From: Pseudomonadota bacterium
GTDB taxonomy: Bacteria > Pseudomonadota > Gammaproteobacteria > Pseudomonadales > Moraxellaceae
Direction: 5' to 3'
NCBI GenBank assembly: GCA_021851865.1
Contig: JAJZBU010000005.1
Span: forward strand, 35,579-99,578
Length of the DNA: 64,000 nt
The notes below the pieces were generated by a model. The model was given only the letters and a program-made list of their open reading frames with translations, did not search any database and had not been told where the DNA came from. Shown here piece after piece: positions 16,432 to 25,017 of the stretch. Made by a program: the position numbers and the translations under genes. Within the stretch, counting starts at the first letter, position 1, and the number at the start of each line of letters is the position of its first letter.

Positions 16432-17460
16432 AGGGCGCGCGGCGATGATCTCGGCCTCGTACGTGGTGCCGGCCGTGTGCTCGGGCAAGAGCGTCTCCAG
16501 TTCGCAGCGGTCGCTGTGCAGGCGGCGGATCAGCCGTCCTGCATGCGTGTAGAGGTTGAGCTCAAGCTGGGCGAATTTGGTGTTGCGCACGACGCTGCGG
16601 CTGCCGTCGGGATGCTCATAGTGCAGTCCGACCCAGGCGCAGACGCCGGGCGGGGCGGCGTCGACGCGGACGCGCAAGCGGTGTTCGTCATTGACCAGAT
16701 CGACGTGCCAATGTTCGTCATCGAGACGCGTGACGCGCTGGCGCGGTGCGCGCAGCAGACTGTCAAAACGATGCCAGCGTCCGGCCAGATGGAGACAGGC
16801 CAGAGACAGCGGCGGAGTGATGATATGTCGACGGGCCAAGGCCAAGTGTGCGCTCAGGCCGTCGAAATAAGCATCGTCGGCGGCGAATTCAGTACAGTTG
16901 GCGTAGGCGTAGCGGTAGGCGTGCTCGCGCCCCCAGTTGTGACCGTTCATGCCGACCCAGCGTCCGTGCAAGAGAAGATCGCCGAAACGCAGGCTGCCCT
17001 GCAGGACGAGGCGGCTTTGCACGGTGAGAATTTTCTTCTTCGGCCAGGGCGTGTGATACCAGAGCTGGGCCGGAAAGTGGTAGAGCGTCTGCCCTTGCGC
17101 CTGGCAAGTCCAGTCCCAGCTCACCGTCTGCCCATTTTCAGTGATGCAACCCTGCAGCTGCGTCGGCGTGATCTGGCTGTAGGCCGAGTCAGCGTGACCG
17201 AGGCGAGCCTGTTGCCAGTCGCCGGGCAGGGCATCGGCGCTGAGCGTCTGCTGCTGATGCAGGACCTGGGCGCTGGCGTTCTGGCGATCGAAGAGGATGA
17301 AGGCCAGGTCGAGCTGCATGGCGGATTCGCCGTATCGCCGCAACAGATTGTGCTTCAACCAGAAGGCGTAGCGGCCATCACTCGACGTGGCGCGAAAATA
17401 AAAAGACTCATAGAGCCCATCGCGACTGGTGCGCATCATCACCGCACTGGCCTTGCGCAT
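16420..17460 (-). CDS. Lipocalin-like protein (AttH/CrtC/tocopherol-cyclase-like), function unknown
   Basis: A 346-residue, mainly beta protein with no signal peptide. Two similar beta halves, and motifs such as LHGRWVGMNGHNWGREHAYR and ESFYFRATSSDGRYAFWLKH, recall the double-lipocalin fold of AttH, CrtC hydratase and tocopherol cyclase. The assignment is by feel of the fold, not by a diagnostic motif. I choose ATG 17460 because GGAG lies eight bases upstream; the GTG at 17466 would have GGAG only two bases away. It follows the 143-residue gene directly (stop 17463), and both share the promoter at 17967-17995. A lipid-related role is plausible next to a GMC oxidoreductase. Confidence 0.6.
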   Translation of the reverse strand: MRKASAVMMRTSRDGLYESFYFRATSSDGRYAFWLKHNLLRRYGESAMQLDLAFILFDRQNASAQVLHQQQTLSADALPGDWQQARLGHADSAYSQITPTQLQGCITENGQTVSWDWTCQAQGQTLYHFPAQLWYHTPWPKKKILTVQSRLVLQGSLRFGDLLLHGRWVGMNGHNWGREHAYRYAYANCTEFAADDAYFDGLSAHLALARRHIITPPLSLACLHLAGRWHRFDSLLRAPRQRVTRLDDEHWHVDLVNDEHRLRVRVDAAPPGVCAWVGLHYEHPDGSRSVVRNTKFAQLELNLYTHAGRLIRRLHSDRCELETLLPEHTAGTTYEAEIIAARPSRR

Positions 17461-17462
17461 GT

Positions 17463-17894
17463 TCACGGCTCCAGAAGTAGACGCAGGGACTGCAGGGGAA
17501 ACTGATAGAGGGGCTGCTCATAGCGGATCTGTGCTTGGGCGAGGATGGCATCGCCTTGATACACGGTCATCGGACAGGTGATCAGGGATTCGCGCAGACC
17601 GCATAGTCGATAGGTTTTGTGGCCGATGAGATCGATACGGCCGCGACCGGGTAGCTCGACGTGCAGGCGGTAGTGCGGGCCGCCTAGCGCCAGACGCAGC
17701 GTCCCGCTGAGGGCGAGGGGCGGGTGTCCGGGCAGCTGCAACTGTCCTTCGACTTGACGTTCGCCACCGAAGCGCAGCACCTGTCGGCTGAAAGCGCGTA
17801 GATCCAGGGACATGGGCTCGGGCTGTGCGGCGTCTCGCCAGTGGATCCAGCCACGCATGTGTTCCTGAATGAGCAGTCCGCGAATACCGAACAT
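17463..17894 (-). CDS. Hypothetical 143-residue beta-rich protein
   Basis: A soluble 143-residue protein without signal or membrane segments, with alternating beta-like stretches (VEGQLQLPGHPPLALSGTLR, YRLHVELPGRGRIDLIGHK). No family recognised. AGGAG lies seven bases before the ATG. It is the first gene of a two-gene unit with the lipocalin-like protein, whose ATG lies 2 bp past the stop, and is divergent from the GMC oxidoreductase. The shared intergenic region contains repeated GTCACCC motifs. It may be a partner or a split domain of the downstream lipocalin-like protein. Confidence 0.7.
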   Translation of the reverse strand: MFGIRGLLIQEHMRGWIHWRDAAQPEPMSLDLRAFSRQVLRFGGERQVEGQLQLPGHPPLALSGTLRLALGGPHYRLHVELPGRGRIDLIGHKTYRLCGLRESLITCPMTVYQGDAILAQAQIRYEQPLYQFPLQSLRLLLEP

Positions 17895-17919
17895 GGCCTA
17901 TCTCCTGTTTTCTGTTGAT

Positions 17920-17995
17920 GTCACCCTGAAGATTATGTCACCCTAAAAATCATATATCTTTTTGTAGTAATATCCGGGTGACGTGAGTCTGTCAA
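17920..17995. promoter_or_regulatory. Divergent control region with promoter and three GTCACCC operator-like boxes
   Basis: On the minus strand TTGACA (17995-17990) and TATTAC (17972-17967) are separated by exactly 17 bases, a strong sigma-70 promoter for the 143-residue/lipocalin-like pair. ATGTCACCCT occurs twice on the plus strand (GTCACCC at 17920-17926 and 17937-17943, spaced 17 bp). An inverted copy, GGGTGAC, is at 17976-17982, inside the promoter spacer. The arrangement suggests a repressor controlling both directions. No regulator gene lies adjacent. Confidence 0.6.
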
Positions 17996-18103
17996 TCGCC
18001 GACGCCGATGGGGTATCCACGCGTCGGACCACCCGTTTTTGCGCGCGGGGCTCCATCCAATTTTATGATTGGATGGGACCAGTCAGGGACAGGAGGGTGA
18101 TCG

Positions 18104-20014
18104 ATGGCGCTATTCTCGTCACAAGAACAGCAGCTCATCTCGGCTTTGTTCGAGACGTACTGTCCGGCTGGAGACTTGGTTCCCGGTGCCGATGTGTCCT
18201 TGTTGCCGCCGGCCTTGCTCGAAGATCTGGCCGAGCACCCGCGGCTGCTGCGTGGCCTGCGTTGGTTTTTGCAGGGCCTGCGCATCGGCTTCCAACTGCG
18301 CCATAGGCAGTCGTTTTGCCAGGCGGATCTGGCCTTGCGGCGTCAATTTCTGCAGTCTTTGCCGGTCGCGGCGGGGCCGTTGGAGCGCATCCTGACCTTG
18401 CCCTTGCGTCTGCAACAAGCGCGTCGTGATGAAGTCGCCGTCGCTTTGTCTTTGCCGCCGGCGTCGCCCGTGCCGCAGGCTGAACCGGCGCAGCGCTGGC
18501 AGCAGCAGATACGGCGCCCCGATGACCTTGCGGCCGTCGAGACCTGGGAGGCCGATGTCGTCATCATCGGCAGTGGCGCAGGCGGTGCCGCTGCCGCCGC
18601 GACGTTGGCGGAGCGTGGTCTCGCCGTCGTCGTGCTGGAAGAGGGCGACTATATGACGCGACAGGATTTTGCCGGTGATGTCCTGCATCGTCTGCCGCAG
18701 CTGTACCGCGCCTCCGGCCTGACGATGGCTTTTGGCCAGAGCGTCATTCCGGTGCCGATCGGTCGTTCGGTGGGCGGCACGACGACCATCAATTCCGGCA
18801 CCGCCATGCCGCTATCGGCGGCGCGCCTGGCAGAATGGCGGCAGCAGGGACTGCAAGACTTGCGTGAGGAGGACTGGGCGCCCTGGGTAGAGCGGGTACA
18901 GGCGGTGTTGCAATCGGCGCCGGCCGACCCGCGTTATGTCGGCGAGATCGGTCGCATCATGGCCGAAGGCGCAGCGCGCTGCGGCTATCAGCACTATGGT
19001 CCGCTCTGGCGCAACGCACCAGGCTGCGATGGCCAGGCGCAGTGCCAGTTCGGCTGCCCGACGGCGGCGAAGCAATCGACGCAGATCAGCTTCATCCCGC
19101 GCGCTCTGCAGGCGGGTGCCGTTCTGGTGACCGGCATGAAGGCGCAGTCCTTGCTTCAGGAGGGACAGCAGGTCCTAGGTTGCGTCGCCAGTGCTGTCGA
19201 TCAGCAAGGTCAGGCGCGGCAGTTGACGATCCGCGCGGCGGCGACGATCGTCGCCATGGGCAGCTTGCTGACGCCGGTTTTCCTGCAGCAACAGGGGATA
19301 CGGCATGAACAGATCGGGCGGGGTTTGAGCCTGCACCCGGCGGGGGTCGTTCTGGCCGAGTTTCCTGACCGCTTCATGGATCACGGGCGCTGCATCCCGC
19401 AGGGTTTTGGCGTGCATGATCGGCAGGAGGATGGGCTGGTCTTCGAAGGCGGAACGCCGCCCCTGGCCTTGCACGCACTCATGCGCCCCGAGGTCGGTCC
19501 GGCATGGACCGAGAGTCTGGAACAGTATCAGCACACCGCCTATTTTGGCTTTATGATCCGCGACAGTTCGCGCGGCCGGGTCCTCCCCGGGCCGCACGCC
19601 GACTGGCCATGGATCCTCTACTGGATGAATCGCGCCGATCTGCGACTGTTCCGGCAGGGGGTTCTCGAGCTGGCGCGCATGTACTGGGCGGCGGGCGCGC
19701 GCTCGGTGTCGGTGCCGTCATGGACGCGCCTGCATCGCTTCACGCACGAACAGGACTTGTGTCGCTGGCTGGCGACAAGTTCGGTGCGCGATTTTTTGAT
19801 CACCGCCTATCATCCCCTGGCGACCTGCCGTATGGCCGCCTCGCCGGCGCAGGGGGTGGTGTCGTCCGACGCCGAGGTCTATGGCTGGCAAGGACTGTAT
19901 GTGATGGACGGATCGATCCTGCCAGGATCGATCGGCGTCAATCCGCAGGTGACGATCATGGCGCTGGCCTGTCGCGCCGCCAGCCGTTTGGCGGATCGTC
20001 TGGCGGCGTCATGA
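18104..20014 (+). CDS. GMC-family FAD-dependent oxidoreductase
   Basis: A 636-residue flavoprotein. The N-terminal 140 residues are a helical extension; the FAD-binding GSGAGGAAAAATLAERG lies near residues 153-169, followed by LEEGDY. A GMC-type cysteine motif CQFGCPTAAKQS is near 310, and the C-terminal YHPLATCRM and VMDGSILPGSIGVNPQVTIM supply the catalytic His and FAD contacts. It resembles long-chain alcohol oxidase/gluconate-dehydrogenase-type GMC enzymes; the substrate cannot be read. The start ATG follows AGGAGGGTGATCG, an unusually complete Shine-Dalgarno, implying high translation. It is divergent from the lipocalin-like pair and inserted between fabD and fabG. Confidence 0.88.
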   Translation: MALFSSQEQQLISALFETYCPAGDLVPGADVSLLPPALLEDLAEHPRLLRGLRWFLQGLRIGFQLRHRQSFCQADLALRRQFLQSLPVAAGPLERILTLPLRLQQARRDEVAVALSLPPASPVPQAEPAQRWQQQIRRPDDLAAVETWEADVVIIGSGAGGAAAAATLAERGLAVVVLEEGDYMTRQDFAGDVLHRLPQLYRASGLTMAFGQSVIPVPIGRSVGGTTTINSGTAMPLSAARLAEWRQQGLQDLREEDWAPWVERVQAVLQSAPADPRYVGEIGRIMAEGAARCGYQHYGPLWRNAPGCDGQAQCQFGCPTAAKQSTQISFIPRALQAGAVLVTGMKAQSLLQEGQQVLGCVASAVDQQGQARQLTIRAAATIVAMGSLLTPVFLQQQGIRHEQIGRGLSLHPAGVVLAEFPDRFMDHGRCIPQGFGVHDRQEDGLVFEGGTPPLALHALMRPEVGPAWTESLEQYQHTAYFGFMIRDSSRGRVLPGPHADWPWILYWMNRADLRLFRQGVLELARMYWAAGARSVSVPSWTRLHRFTHEQDLCRWLATSSVRDFLITAYHPLATCRMAASPAQGVVSSDAEVYGWQGLYVMDGSILPGSIGVNPQVTIMALACRAASRLADRLAAS

Positions 20015-20114
20015 CGCGGCGCGTGAGGTGTGCATGAGCGATGAATCGGTTACCATGTCCGCCGTCGAGAACGGCTTGTTCAGTCGTTAGACGGGCACGG
20101 ATCGGGAGAAGGGC

Positions 20115-20858
20115 ATGTCTTTACACAATCGGATCGCACTCGTCACGGGTGCTTCACGCGGTATCGGCCGGGCCATCGCCCAGCAGTTGGCGACGCAGGG
20201 GTGCATCGTGGTGGGGACGGCGACCAGCGAGGCCGGCGCCAGTCAGATCTCGGAAACGCTGGCGCAAGCCGGTGGCCAGGGTGTCGGGATGGTGCTCGAT
20301 GTCGCCGACGCAGCTTCGATCGAACACGCACTGGCGCAGATCAATCAGCACTTTGGCACGCCATCCCTGTTGATCAACAATGCCGGTATCACCCGCGACA
20401 CTTTGATGCTGAGAATGAAAGATGAGGACTGGGACAAGGTCATCACCACCAATCTCACCAGCTTGTTCAGGATGAGCCGTGCCTGTATCAAGGGCATGAT
20501 GAAGGAGCGTTGGGGGCGGATCATCAACATCGGTTCTGTCGTCGGCCATACCGGCAATCCCGGGCAGGTCAACTATGCTGCTGCTAAGGCGGGTCTCGAA
20601 GGCTTCACCCGCGCTCTGGCGCGCGAGCTCGGTTCGCGTCATATCACCGTCAATTCGGTCGCACCGGGCTTCATCGCCACCGACATGACGCACGCTCTGA
20701 GTGAGGACGCGCGGCAAGGTTTGCTGGCACAGATTCCGCTTGGCGAGCTCGGTCGACCCGAGGATATCGCCCACGCCGTAGGCTTTCTGGCGAGCGAAGC
20801 GGCGTCCTATATCACCGGTCAGACCCTGCATGTCAACGGTGGGATGTATATGGCATAG
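20115..20858 (+). CDS. fabG: 3-oxoacyl-ACP reductase
   Basis: A 247-residue short-chain dehydrogenase reducing 3-oxoacyl-ACP with NADPH. Motifs: GASRGIGRAIAQQLA (cofactor), NNAGITRDTLMLRM, the catalytic Ser in NIGSVVGHTGNPGQ, and the Tyr/Lys pair in NYAAAKAGLEG. The C-terminus GQTLHVNGGMYMA is characteristic of FabG. It is separated from fabD by the GMC block, so it probably needs its own promoter or read-through from the GMC gene, 100 bp upstream. Confidence 0.98.
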   Translation: MSLHNRIALVTGASRGIGRAIAQQLATQGCIVVGTATSEAGASQISETLAQAGGQGVGMVLDVADAASIEHALAQINQHFGTPSLLINNAGITRDTLMLRMKDEDWDKVITTNLTSLFRMSRACIKGMMKERWGRIINIGSVVGHTGNPGQVNYAAAKAGLEGFTRALARELGSRHITVNSVAPGFIATDMTHALSEDARQGLLAQIPLGELGRPEDIAHAVGFLASEAASYITGQTLHVNGGMYMA

Positions 20859-20889
20859 ATATAATCACTTGAAATTTAAGTGGATATAT
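20859..20889. promoter_or_regulatory. AT-rich imperfect palindrome between fabG and acpP
   Basis: Immediately after the fabG stop, 31 bases read ATATAATCACTT...AAGTGGATATAT, a near-symmetrical palindrome with CACTT/AAGTG arms, in a region otherwise GC-rich. There is no T-tract, so a factor-independent terminator is unlikely. It lies 100 bp before acpP and may be an operator or processing hairpin that sets acpP expression apart. Confidence 0.45.
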
Positions 20890-20991
20890 CTATTTACGGA
20901 TTCATTGAGCGGGGATGCTTGCAGGTCTTGAGGTGCTTCAATAAACTAGCGCCGTCCTGTAGGGATACACCCAGACAGAGGAGAAGATAGC

Positions 20992-21231
20992 GTGAGCAGC
21001 ATCGAAGAACGAGTGAAGAAGATCATTGCCGAGCAGCTCGGCGTCAAGGCGGAGCAGGTGACCAATGAAGCATCGTTTGTCGATGATCTGGGTGCCGACT
21101 CGCTCGATACCGTCGAGTTGGTGATGGCCCTCGAAGAAGAGTTCGAGACCGAGATCCCTGACGAAGAAGCTGAAAAGATCACCACCGTCCAGGCGGCGAT
21201 CGATTATGTGGTGGCACATAGCAAGGACTGA
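20992..21231 (+). CDS. acpP: Acyl carrier protein
   Basis: A 79-residue acidic helical protein that carries the growing acyl chain on a phosphopantetheine arm. The attachment Ser is in [18 protein letters not shown] (Ser 37 or 38). The start is GTG at 20992, preceded by GAGGAGA. The sequence around [16 protein letters not shown] matches AcpP closely. A strong terminator follows at 21271-21300 before fabF, so acpP can form its own abundant transcript. Confidence 0.99.
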   Translation: MSSIEERVKKIIAEQLGVKAEQVTNEASFVDDLGADSLDTVELVMALEEEFETEIPDEEAEKITTVQAAIDYVVAHSKD

Positions 21232-21270
21232 AGTCCTTTTAGGTGCCAGGGACGACCGTCCCGCCCGTAA

Positions 21271-21300
21271 GCCGCAGCTCGTGAGACTGCGGCTTTTTTT
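21271..21300 (+). terminator. Rho-independent terminator after acpP
   Basis: GCCGCAG (21271-21277) pairs with CTGCGGC (21287-21293), with an inner CTC/GAG pairing, followed by seven T. It should reduce read-through from acpP into fabF, whose ATG is 39 bp away. Confidence 0.9.
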
Positions 21301-21338
21301 CGGGCGCTTTCGTTTCGACCGATAGCTGGGAGGCTAGC

Positions 21339-22580
21339 ATGGCGCGCCGACGAGTGGTGGTGACCGGGATGGGAATGTTGACCTGTCTGGGCAATTCCGT
21401 GGCATCGACCTGGGAAGGCCTGTGTGCCGGGCGCAGCGGCATCCGCAACATCACGCATTTCGATACGACCGGCTTTGCAACGCAGTTTGCCGGCGTTCTT
21501 CAGGATTTCAGCAGCGACGCTTGGTTGCCGGCGAAAGAAGCACGGCGCATGGACGAATTCATGGTCTATGGCTTGGTGGCGGGTCTGCAAGCCTGGGCCG
21601 ATAGCGGCCTCGACGTCGCCGCTGCAGACGCCGAGCGTCATGGCGTCTGCATGGGTTCGGGCATCGGCGGCATCAGTGGCATCGAGGCGGGGCATCAAAC
21701 TCTGCTCAGCGAGGGCCCGCGGCGCATTTCGCCCTTTTTTGTCGCCGGCCAGGTGATCAACATGATCGCCGGCAATCTCGCCATTCGCCTCGGTTTGCAG
21801 GGCCCCAATCTGGCCTTGACCACGGCCTGCACCACCGGCACGCACAGCATTGGCTTGGCGGCGCGCTGCATCGCCTACGGCGACGCCGACGTCATGCTCG
21901 CCGGTGGTGCCGAGAAGGCCTCGACGCCTCTTGGTATCGCGGGTTTCAATGCCTGTCGCGCCCTGTCGGTGCGCAATGACGATCCAGCAGCGGCCAGTCG
22001 GCCTTTTGATCGCGATCGCGACGGCTTCGTCCTCGCCGATGGCGCCGGAGCTCTGGTGCTCGAAGAGTACGAGCACGCGCGCGCGCGTGGCGCCAGGATC
22101 TATGCTGAACTCATCGGTTTTGGCATGAGCGATGATGCTTTTCACGTCACCTCGCCGCCGGAAGATGGGCGCGGCGCGGCGCAGGCGATGCGTCACGCCT
22201 TGCGCGATGCCGGCCTGTCACCGACCGACGTCGACTACATCAATGCCCACGGGACGTCGACCAGCGCCGGTGACATCGCCGAATCACGCGCCATCGAGAC
22301 GGTCTTCGGCGATGCGGCGGCGCGCACACCGGTGAGTTCGACGAAGTCGATGACCGGCCATCTGCTCGGTGCCGCAGGCGCCGTTGAGGCGATCATCAGC
22401 ATCCTGGCGATACAGCATGCGGTGATTCCGCCGACGATCAATCTCGATCACGTCGATCCTGAATGTCGCCTCGACTATGTGCCACATCAGGCGCGGCAGT
22501 CGCGTCTGCGCGTGGTATTGAGCAATTCCTTCGGTTTTGGTGGCACCAACGGTTCCCTCGTCTTTTCCCAGGTCCCCTAG
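21339..22580 (+). CDS. fabF: 3-oxoacyl-ACP synthase II
   Basis: A 413-residue condensing enzyme that elongates acyl-ACP with malonyl-ACP. The active-site Cys is in [12 protein letters not shown] (near 165), and the two His residues are in [11 protein letters not shown] and [12 protein letters not shown]. The C-terminal [14 protein letters not shown] is the thiolase-fold signature. The length is that of FabF. pabC begins 1 bp after its stop, so the two are translationally linked. Confidence 0.98.
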   Translation: MARRRVVVTGMGMLTCLGNSVASTWEGLCAGRSGIRNITHFDTTGFATQFAGVLQDFSSDAWLPAKEARRMDEFMVYGLVAGLQAWADSGLDVAAADAERHGVCMGSGIGGISGIEAGHQTLLSEGPRRISPFFVAGQVINMIAGNLAIRLGLQGPNLALTTACTTGTHSIGLAARCIAYGDADVMLAGGAEKASTPLGIAGFNACRALSVRNDDPAAASRPFDRDRDGFVLADGAGALVLEEYEHARARGARIYAELIGFGMSDDAFHVTSPPEDGRGAAQAMRHALRDAGLSPTDVDYINAHGTSTSAGDIAESRAIETVFGDAAARTPVSSTKSMTGHLLGAAGAVEAIISILAIQHAVIPPTINLDHVDPECRLDYVPHQARQSRLRVVLSNSFGFGGTNGSLVFSQVP

Positions 22581-22581
22581 C

Positions 22582-23391
22582 GTGCAGGTGCGACAGTGGG
22601 TGGATGGACGGGCCGACGACGACGTCGCCTGGCAGGACCGCGGTTTGTTGTTCGGCGATGGTGTCTTTGAGACCATGCGCGTCCAGGATGCCGGTCTGCC
22701 CATGTGGGCCTGGCACCGTGATCGCCTGCTGCAGGCGATCGATCGCCTGCGTCTCGACGTCAGCATGGCGCACATCGAAGATCATCTGGCTGGCCATCTG
22801 GCGCAATTGGACAGCGGTGTCCTGCGCCTGACCCTGACCCGTGGCCAGGGCGGCACTTATCGTCCGCTGGCGGGGAGCGCCGTACGCCTGATCAGCCACT
22901 GGCGTCCCTTGCCCCCCGTCGTCGAGGAACTGCGCGCCACGCTCTTGCAGCAGCGGCTCGGACATCTCCCCATGCTCGCCGGACTCAAGCACCTCAATCG
23001 CCTTGAACAGGTGCTCTTGCAGGCCGAGCTCGACGGTCACCCCTCTTGCGATGAGGCGCTGGTGCAGGATATCGCCGGGCACGTCATCGAGGGGGTGGCG
23101 AGCAATGTTTTCATGGTGCATCGCTACGTCCTGCATACACCGATCATCGACGAGTGTGGCGTCGCCGGGGTCATGCGCGCCTGGGTGCTCGAACGTTGCC
23201 GCAAGGTGCGCATACCGACGCGCATCTGTGTCCTCGATGTGTCGGATTTTCTTGCCGCCGACGAAGTCTTTTTTTGCAATGCTGTGCGTGGCATCATGCC
23301 GGTGCATGATCTTCTGGGGCGCAGCATGAGTACGGGAGTCATCACCAGCAAGTTGCAGATGGAACTGACGCAGGTTCTGCGGCATGTTTAA
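22582..23391 (+). CDS. pabC: Aminodeoxychorismate lyase
   Basis: A 269-residue fold-type IV pyridoxal-phosphate enzyme that releases pyruvate from aminodeoxychorismate to give 4-aminobenzoate for folate. Motifs: WQDRGLLFGDGVFETM near the N-terminus, the PLP Lys in LAGLKHLNRLEQVLLQAE, and EGVASNVFMVH. The start is GTG at 22582, 1 bp after fabF; the longer open frame reaches into fabF and adds unrelated residues. The 3' end overlaps mltG by 8 bp. Order fabF-pabC-mltG-tmk-holB is conserved in gammaproteobacteria. Confidence 0.95.
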   Translation: MQVRQWVDGRADDDVAWQDRGLLFGDGVFETMRVQDAGLPMWAWHRDRLLQAIDRLRLDVSMAHIEDHLAGHLAQLDSGVLRLTLTRGQGGTYRPLAGSAVRLISHWRPLPPVVEELRATLLQQRLGHLPMLAGLKHLNRLEQVLLQAELDGHPSCDEALVQDIAGHVIEGVASNVFMVHRYVLHTPIIDECGVAGVMRAWVLERCRKVRIPTRICVLDVSDFLAADEVFFCNAVRGIMPVHDLLGRSMSTGVITSKLQMELTQVLRHV

Positions 23392-24382
23392 GGCTGCGCG
23401 CAGGCTATTGCTCGTCGTCCTCGTGCTGGCGGTCTGGGTCGCCTGGAGCGGCACGCGCCCCTTGCGCCTCGGCGCCGGTGTGCAGCTCGAGGTGCGCCAT
23501 GGTGACAATCTCTACGCCCTGACCCATCGTCTCGGCGAGCGCGGCATCCTGCCGGGCGTCTGGGGGCTGCTCCTGTACGAGCATCTGTGGGCGCGCGACG
23601 TGCGTCTCGTCGCCGGTGTCTATCCTTTGCAGAAGGGGCTCGATGGTTGGGGACTGCTGCGCCTGCTCAGCGATAGTCCTGGTCGCTATGTGCAGCGCGT
23701 CACCCTGGTCGAGGGCATGACCTGGCAGGCGCTAGAGCTGCGCCTGCACCAGCAGGCCGATCTCGTCTGGCCGGCCGCTACGGTCGACTGGGCGACGTCG
23801 CTGGCGCTCCCCGGTGGTCGGGTCGAAGGCTGGCTGGCGCCCGACACTTATGGTTATGTCCCCGGCCTACCCGTGCGCATTCTCCTCACCAGCATGTTGC
23901 ATCGGCAACAAAAACTTCTCGCTGCCGCCTGGGACGAGCGCGATGCCGGCCTGCCTTATCAGACGCCGTATCAGGTCTTGATCATGGCCTCGCTCATCGA
24001 AAAAGAGACCGGCGCTCCCGAGGAGCGTCGCCACATCGCTGGGGTCTTTGTTCATCGCCTGCAGCTGGGCATGCGCCTGCAGACCGACCCCAGTGTCATC
24101 TATGGGTTGGGATCGGCTTATCAGGGACGCCTGCGGACGGTTGATCTGCGCACGCCGACCCCCTACAACACCTATCGCATCGTCGGTCTGCCGCCGACGC
24201 CGATCGCCATGCCGGGGCGCGCCGCCCTGTTCGCCGCGGTGCACCCGCTGGCGACCGACGATCTCTACTTTGTCGCGCGTGGCGACGGACGACACGTCTT
24301 CAGCGCCACTTTGCCGGCACAAAATGCCGCGGTGCAGCGCTATCAACGGCATCGCCGCGCCGATTACCGGAGCCATCTGTGA
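23384..24382 (+). CDS. mltG: Endolytic murein transglycosylase MltG
   Basis: A 332-residue inner-membrane enzyme that cleaves nascent glycan strands. One N-terminal membrane segment (about 8-24) is followed by a LysM-like region (VRHGDNLYALTHRLGERGIL) and the YceG catalytic domain; the catalytic Glu is in MASLIEKETGAPEERRHIAG. LQTDPSVIYGLG and TPYNTYRIVGLPPTPI are typical. It overlaps pabC by 8 bp, and its stop shares a base with the tmk ATG (TGATG). Confidence 0.97.
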   Translation: MFKAARRLLLVVLVLAVWVAWSGTRPLRLGAGVQLEVRHGDNLYALTHRLGERGILPGVWGLLLYEHLWARDVRLVAGVYPLQKGLDGWGLLRLLSDSPGRYVQRVTLVEGMTWQALELRLHQQADLVWPAATVDWATSLALPGGRVEGWLAPDTYGYVPGLPVRILLTSMLHRQQKLLAAAWDERDAGLPYQTPYQVLIMASLIEKETGAPEERRHIAGVFVHRLQLGMRLQTDPSVIYGLGSAYQGRLRTVDLRTPTPYNTYRIVGLPPTPIAMPGRAALFAAVHPLATDDLYFVARGDGRHVFSATLPAQNAAVQRYQRHRRADYRSHL

Positions 24383-25017
24383 TGCTTGGGCAGCGACTGA
24401 TCACCCTCGAAGGCGGCGAGGGGGCGGGCAAGAGCAGCGCCCTGCAAGCGGTGCGCGACTGGTTCGATGCGCGCGGTCTGCCCTTGTGGTGCAGTCGTGA
24501 GCCGGGGGGCACCGAGCTCGGCGAGGAGTTGCGGCAACTCATTCTGCGGCCACGCAACGAAGCGGTGACGGCGCTGAGTGAGCTGTTCATGGTCTTTGCT
24601 GCGCGCGCCCAGCATCTGCAGCAAGAGGTGCTGCCGCGTCTGCAGGCGGGCACCTGGGTGGTCCTCGACCGCTTCAGTGACGCCAGTTATGCCTATCAGG
24701 GCGGCGGACGCGGCATCGCCAGCGATCGTATCGCGGAACTCGAACGCTGGGTGCAGGGCGACCTGCGTCCCGGCCTCGTTCTCTGGCTCGACGTGCCGAT
24801 CGCGATCGGACTGGCGCGTGCAGCGCAACGCAGTGAAGCCGCCGACCGCATCGGCTCGGAATCCGAGGACTTCATGCGCCGTGTGCAGGCTGTCTATGCC
24901 GAGCGGTGCCGGCAACATGCCAGCCATCACCGGATCGATGCGGCGCAGCCCATGGCGGCCGTGCGCGCCGATCTACTGCGGCAACTCGCGCGCCATGTCG
25001 CGACGGTGTGCCCATGA
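24382..25017 (+). CDS. tmk: Thymidylate kinase
   Basis: A 211-residue enzyme phosphorylating dTMP to dTDP. The P-loop is EGGEGAGKSSAL, the nucleotide-binding DRFSDASYAYQGGGRGI lies near residue 93, and the LID region has RSEAADRIGSESEDFMRRV. I use the ATG at 24382, which overlaps the mltG stop; a GTG lies one codon upstream. Its stop overlaps the holB ATG by 3 bases (ATGA). Confidence 0.97.
   Translation: MLGQRLITLEGGEGAGKSSALQAVRDWFDARGLPLWCSREPGGTELGEELRQLILRPRNEAVTALSELFMVFAARAQHLQQEVLPRLQAGTWVVLDRFSDASYAYQGGGRGIASDRIAELERWVQGDLRPGLVLWLDVPIAIGLARAAQRSEAADRIGSESEDFMRRVQAVYAERCRQHASHHRIDAAQPMAAVRADLLRQLARHVATVCP

Noticed and set aside
20859..20889. Rho-independent terminator after fabG
   Set aside because: The palindrome is AT-rich and lacks a following T-tract.
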